DNA of 64,000 nt from assembly GCA_031285565.1 (NCBI GenBank), contig JAITVY010000036.1, forward strand, positions 36,301 to 100,300, read 5' to 3'. Positions 60,877 through 64,000 of this stretch are shown here, piece by piece (positions within the stretch are counted from its first letter, which is position 1; every line of letters starts with the position of its first letter). The translations under genes were made by a program, and so were the position numbers. The stretch comes from Tannerella sp. GTDB lineage: Bacteria > Bacteroidota > Bacteroidia > Bacteroidales > Tannerellaceae. The notes under the pieces are model-generated. The model ran no database searches. It was not told the origin of the DNA and saw nothing but the letters and a program-made list of their open reading frames with translations.

Positions 60877-62514
60877 ATGAGAAAGCAAATCGCCTTATTG
60901 TTTTTATTATGGATACAATCCTTGTCTCTTTTTTCTAGTAATACTATTAACGTATTATTGGATGAATTAGATCAGACTCTCTTAAATGGAACATTTTACA
61001 TGGAACAAAAAGAGTTACGCCTGAATCGTTTGAAGAATCAATTCCGTCAGGAAATTACACTTGAAAAACAATTTGAACTATGCTCCCAGATTATTGATGA
61101 ATATAAAAGTTATATAAGTGATTCGGCATTCGTTTATATTAATCATAATCTGGAGTATGCCAGGATTTTTGATCGCAAAGACTGGCTTATACGAACAGAA
61201 CTGCAATATTCTTTTGTACTATCGTCATCCGGGTTATTTGTAGAATCAAGAGAGGTCTTAGCACGTATAAACAGAAATTATATTCCTAAGGGTTTGCTGG
61301 TTGAATATTTTAAGTGTTATGAAATGCTTTATACAAATATGAACATCTATCAGGATGAAAGATTAGTAGAAGATAATTATCGACGAAGTATCCGGGAAGC
61401 AAGGGATTCTGTTTTGTTTTATTTGCCTATGTATTCGAATGAGCATTTGTTTTATTCTTATTTAGTATCAGAATCCGAAAACAGATTGTCTGAGGCGAAA
61501 GATTATCTGGAGGATTATTTACAGTCGATACAGCCAGGTACGCATGATCATGCTAAGAAGAATTATAGTCTGGCTTTACTTTATTCTAAACTGGGCGATA
61601 CGGATAATCAGATAAAATATTTGATTATCGCAGTAATATCGGATGTAAAGGATGCCGTGAAAGAAAACAGGGCATTATCAGATCTTTCGGTTTGTCTTTA
61701 TGAGCGGAAAGATATCAATCGTGCGTATAATTATATCCAGTATGCTTTGAATGATGCTAATTTTTATGGTGCTCGTTTTCGGTTTTTTGAAATATCCAAG
61801 TTGCTTCCTATTATTACTGCAACAAGCCAGAAACAAAGTGATCAACAAAATCGTCGGTTGAAAATTACTTTTTTTATAATCTGTGTTTTATTTGTGTTGC
61901 TTTTGGTGCTGACTATCTATATGCTTCAACAAATGAGGGCCTTAGCAAAAGCCAGATATCATTTGAAAAAAAGTAATGGGAATCTGGCAGAAATGAATCA
62001 GAAATTAAATCAATTAAATCATGATTTATCAGAAGCAAATTTGATTAAAGAAGAATATGTCGGATATTTCCTGGCCCTTTGTTCGGAATATATCGGATAT
62101 CTGGAAAATTACAGGAAAACAATTCATACAAAAATTGCAGCCAAGCAATTTGATGAATTGTTACGGATGACTTCTTCGGCATCAGATAAAACTTCGGAAA
62201 TAAAAGAGTTATATATTAATTTTGATCGTGCATTTCTGACTATTTTTCCTGGTTTTGTAATTTCATTAAATAACTTGTTGAAGGAAGAGTTTCGTTTCGA
62301 CATTAGGAAAGGTGATTTGTTAAACACAGAATTACGTGTATTTGCTTTAATCAGATTGGGAATTACTGATTCAACTAAGATTGCAGCATTTCTTCGTTGT
62401 TCGGTCCAGACGGTATATAATTACCGGAGTAAAATAAAACGAAATAGTTTGGAACAATCTATTGATATTGAGGTGGAAATTAGAAATATTGGTGTGCTTA
62501 CAATAATCAATTAG
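60877..62514 (+). CDS. DUF6377 membrane-spanning regulator of the susCD locus
   Basis: The start at 60877 (MRKQIALLFLLWIQSLSLF) gives 545 residues with a signal sequence; an upstream ATG at 60823 adds 18 residues of poor character. A periplasmic TPR-like sensor (about 20-325) precedes one membrane helix (LKITFFIICVLFVLLLVLTIYML), a coiled coil (NLAEMNQKLNQLNHDLSEANL), and a cytosolic part ending in a LuxR-type HTH (TELRVFALIRLGITDSTKIAAFLRCSVQTVYNYRSKIKRNS). This is the architecture of one-component PUL regulators of Bacteroidales, here divergent to susC. The 3' end overlaps mnmD by 8 bp. Confidence 0.9.
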   Translation: MRKQIALLFLLWIQSLSLFSSNTINVLLDELDQTLLNGTFYMEQKELRLNRLKNQFRQEITLEKQFELCSQIIDEYKSYISDSAFVYINHNLEYARIFDRKDWLIRTELQYSFVLSSSGLFVESREVLARINRNYIPKGLLVEYFKCYEMLYTNMNIYQDERLVEDNYRRSIREARDSVLFYLPMYSNEHLFYSYLVSESENRLSEAKDYLEDYLQSIQPGTHDHAKKNYSLALLYSKLGDTDNQIKYLIIAVISDVKDAVKENRALSDLSVCLYERKDINRAYNYIQYALNDANFYGARFRFFEISKLLPIITATSQKQSDQQNRRLKITFFIICVLFVLLLVLTIYMLQQMRALAKARYHLKKSNGNLAEMNQKLNQLNHDLSEANLIKEEYVGYFLALCSEYIGYLENYRKTIHTKIAAKQFDELLRMTSSASDKTSEIKELYINFDRAFLTIFPGFVISLNNLLKEEFRFDIRKGDLLNTELRVFALIRLGITDSTKIAAFLRCSVQTVYNYRSKIKRNSLEQSIDIEVEIRNIGVLTIIN

Positions 62515-63166
62515 CCGAGTTTTTCTCTGCTACGAGCATATGATGTTTGCTGCCGGCTCCGGGGAGGCGTTTGACTTCAAATCCTACGGCTCGTAATGCT
62601 CTTTTTACAGTACCTTTGGCTGAATAGGTTAATAATATGCCGTTGGGTGCTAAAGCATGAAACATTTTATTGAATATTTCTGCAGTCCATAACTCCGGTT
62701 GTGCATCAGGTGAGAATGCGTCAAAATAAATGATGTCAAAGAACTGATCCGGGATGTAGTCTTCGATTTTTGTATGTTTTTTCAGAAATGAAAAGTGTTG
62801 GAGTGTTTTGATTTCGCCGGGCAGGGCTTCATGTAGTTCTAAAAAGATTTCTTTATTACAGGATAATTTTTCCGGATAATTTAATTCGTAATATATTTCT
62901 TTCGGAACGGGATAGGCTTCAATGGTTTCGTAGAAAATAGTTTTGTTTGCTTTTTGTGATTCGAGTAGTGTGATGATTGTATTTAGTCCTGTTCCAAATC
63001 CAATTTCCAGAATATGTAATTCGTTTTTGTCCTGAAAGTGGGTTAAAGCAGGAGTGACATATACATGTTTTGCTTCCATTATGGCACCTTCCATAGAATG
63101 ATAGGTTTGTTTCGCCTTTGTGCTGAATAATGTATATGAGTTATCGGCTGTTTGCTGGAGTTTCAT
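62507..63166 (-). CDS. mnmD: tRNA (5-methylaminomethyl-2-thiouridine34)-methyltransferase MnmD
   Basis: A 219-residue Rossmann methyltransferase: AdoMet site EIGFGTGLNTI (near residue 52), DIIYFDAFSPDAQPELWTAE, and YSAKGTVKRALRAVGFEVKRLPG near the C-terminus. It makes the final methyl transfer on the wobble uridine. Many bacteria have an MnmC fusion; here the methyltransferase is separate, as usual in Bacteroidota. It converges on the DUF6377 gene. Confidence 0.92.
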   Translation of the reverse strand: MKLQQTADNSYTLFSTKAKQTYHSMEGAIMEAKHVYVTPALTHFQDKNELHILEIGFGTGLNTIITLLESQKANKTIFYETIEAYPVPKEIYYELNYPEKLSCNKEIFLELHEALPGEIKTLQHFSFLKKHTKIEDYIPDQFFDIIYFDAFSPDAQPELWTAEIFNKMFHALAPNGILLTYSAKGTVKRALRAVGFEVKRLPGAGSKHHMLVAEKNSAN

Positions 63167-63232
63167 AAGTCTTTTAATCTACTTATTGCGGAAAAAAAAT
63201 AGAAGTGGTAAAAATAATCAAAAAATAGAGAT

Positions 63233-63892
63233 TTATGTGTTTTTTTTTATCATAATATCCTGAAAGGGAATCAACGTCAGCCGACTTTCTATCCATGAAA
63301 GAAAGTCGAAAATACCCAATATATGTTGTTCGTATTTGTCATCTTTGATTTGATCTATTATCTTTTCGTTCTTTTTCCATAACATATTTCGTGTTTTTTC
63401 GTATTTAGGAATGGGAAATAGCATAACGAATTTTAAGATAAGTTGTTCTGTCTTATAAGCATGCTTTTCGTTGCGGATGGCCCGTTTGATGGAGCGTATC
63501 TCATTTTCCAATAAATCATAATCATTTGATTCTACATTAACAATCAGGTTTAAAATTCGTGCAGTCCTGTAAATAGGAAACATTTGAAATAATTTGCCTT
63601 CCATGATAATTTGCTTCATGTATCTTCTGGCTTTGACTAAATTGTTATTACATAAGTGTATTATAACTAATGATATGTATAATCGTAGTTGATCTTCTAA
63701 ATTAAGATGCCTGACTTTTTTAAGTAGTTTTTCATTATATTCTTCACATAGTAATACTGCTTCTTCAAAACGTCCGGTACGAATGTATAGCTCTGCTTGT
63801 GAATGAAATATAAGCCATGTTACTTTTGATTGAAAATTTATTGGGAAATCACTTCTGTTTAATGCTTGTAGTTTTTTTATGAATAATGCGAA
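63233..63892 (-). pseudogene. 5'-truncated helical/TPR-like protein gene
   Basis: From the ATG at 63619 the frame gives 128 residues, but the same frame is open and coding-like further upstream to the TGA at 63893-63895: FQSKVTWLIFHSQAELYIRTGR and FEEAVLLCEEYNEKLLKK read as TPR-type helices. No start codon exists in that part. The gene therefore lacks its 5' end, and the break coincides with a 24-nt repeat also found at 19437-19460. A short active gene starting at 63619 cannot be excluded. Confidence 0.55.
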
Positions 63893-63901
63893 TCAGTAGT
63901 T
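63878..63901. repeat. 24-nt dispersed repeat, copy 2
   Basis: Matches 19437-19460 at 23 of 24 positions and sits at the broken 5' end of the truncated gene. Nothing recognisable lies between here and the end of the window. Confidence 0.6.
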
Positions 63902-64000
63902 GAAAACCTAACGAATCGCAAGATGTTTAAAATATTTATTATCAATAAAATAAATGCATTAATATTTGCTCAATCCCCTAGGAATCATTAACTTAGAAGA

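Overview
The window is chromosomal DNA of a member of the order Bacteroidales (phylum Bacteroidota). The support is internal. Many genes are preceded by the Bacteroidota promoter (-33 TTTG, about 19-20 bp, -7 TAnnTTTG). The tmRNA tag reads GENNYALAA. There is a SusC/SusD pair, a DUF4835 (PorD-type) gene and a DUF4295 gene. The family cannot be fixed from sequence reading alone; Tannerellaceae or Dysgonomonadaceae would fit. Base composition is AT-rich throughout.

Layout. 1-7 kb holds cell-envelope and hypothetical genes: a secreted protein, a BatA-like von Willebrand protein, an HD phosphohydrolase, YjdM, an EamA exporter and a TPR protein. 7-12 kb holds carB, a Tat-type sulfide:quinone-reductase-like flavoprotein and a LEA-like lipoprotein. 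12.5-18.6 kb is amino-acid biosynthesis read leftward: hisH-hisA-hisF-hisIE followed by ftsE, then lysC and lysA. 18.7-23.4 kb holds trmD, an ECF sigma operon, lrgA-lrgB and an SGNH hydrolase. 23.5-24.7 kb is a translation island: tRNA-Gly, two tRNA-Leu, rpmB, rpmG and the 50-residue DUF4295 gene. 24.7-31.6 kb is ridA followed by a leftward genome-maintenance cluster (dnaN, dnaQ-like, coaBC, DUF4835/porD, recN, rlmB). 32-34.2 kb holds an AraC regulator, a possible small RNA and an MDR oxidoreductase.

The most interesting part is a 14.3-kb mobile element at 34736-49077, bounded by a perfect 23-bp direct repeat that is the 5' end of the tmRNA gene ssrA. It encodes a tyrosine recombinase, an excisionase-like HTH, a RecA-fold (RepA-like) ATPase next to a GTATAC iteron-like array with a hairpin, a VRR-NUC nuclease, a sigma-70-like protein, and a complete 1528-residue tail tape-measure protein with no other head, tail or lysis gene. 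It also has a divergent XRE repressor with operator-like repeats, an ORF6N protein and a frameshifted small-terminase relic. The content resembles a phage satellite or a strongly reduced prophage. Insertion separated ssrA from its own promoter. The left end of the element carries a full-consensus promoter that reads outward into ssrA, and the right end carries a terminator between the stranded host promoter and the integrase.

Right of the element (49.1-64 kb) are an esterase-like hydrolase, then rng, a 29-residue AURKAIP1/COX24-type gene, an HU gene and a divergent mutY. Next comes a four-gene locus, susC-susD-Gfo/Idh/MocA-DUF1080, facing a membrane-spanning DUF6377 regulator. Its two enzymes suggest uptake and breakdown of sugars through 3-keto intermediates rather than by classical glycoside hydrolases. 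mnmD and a 5'-truncated TPR-like gene close the window.
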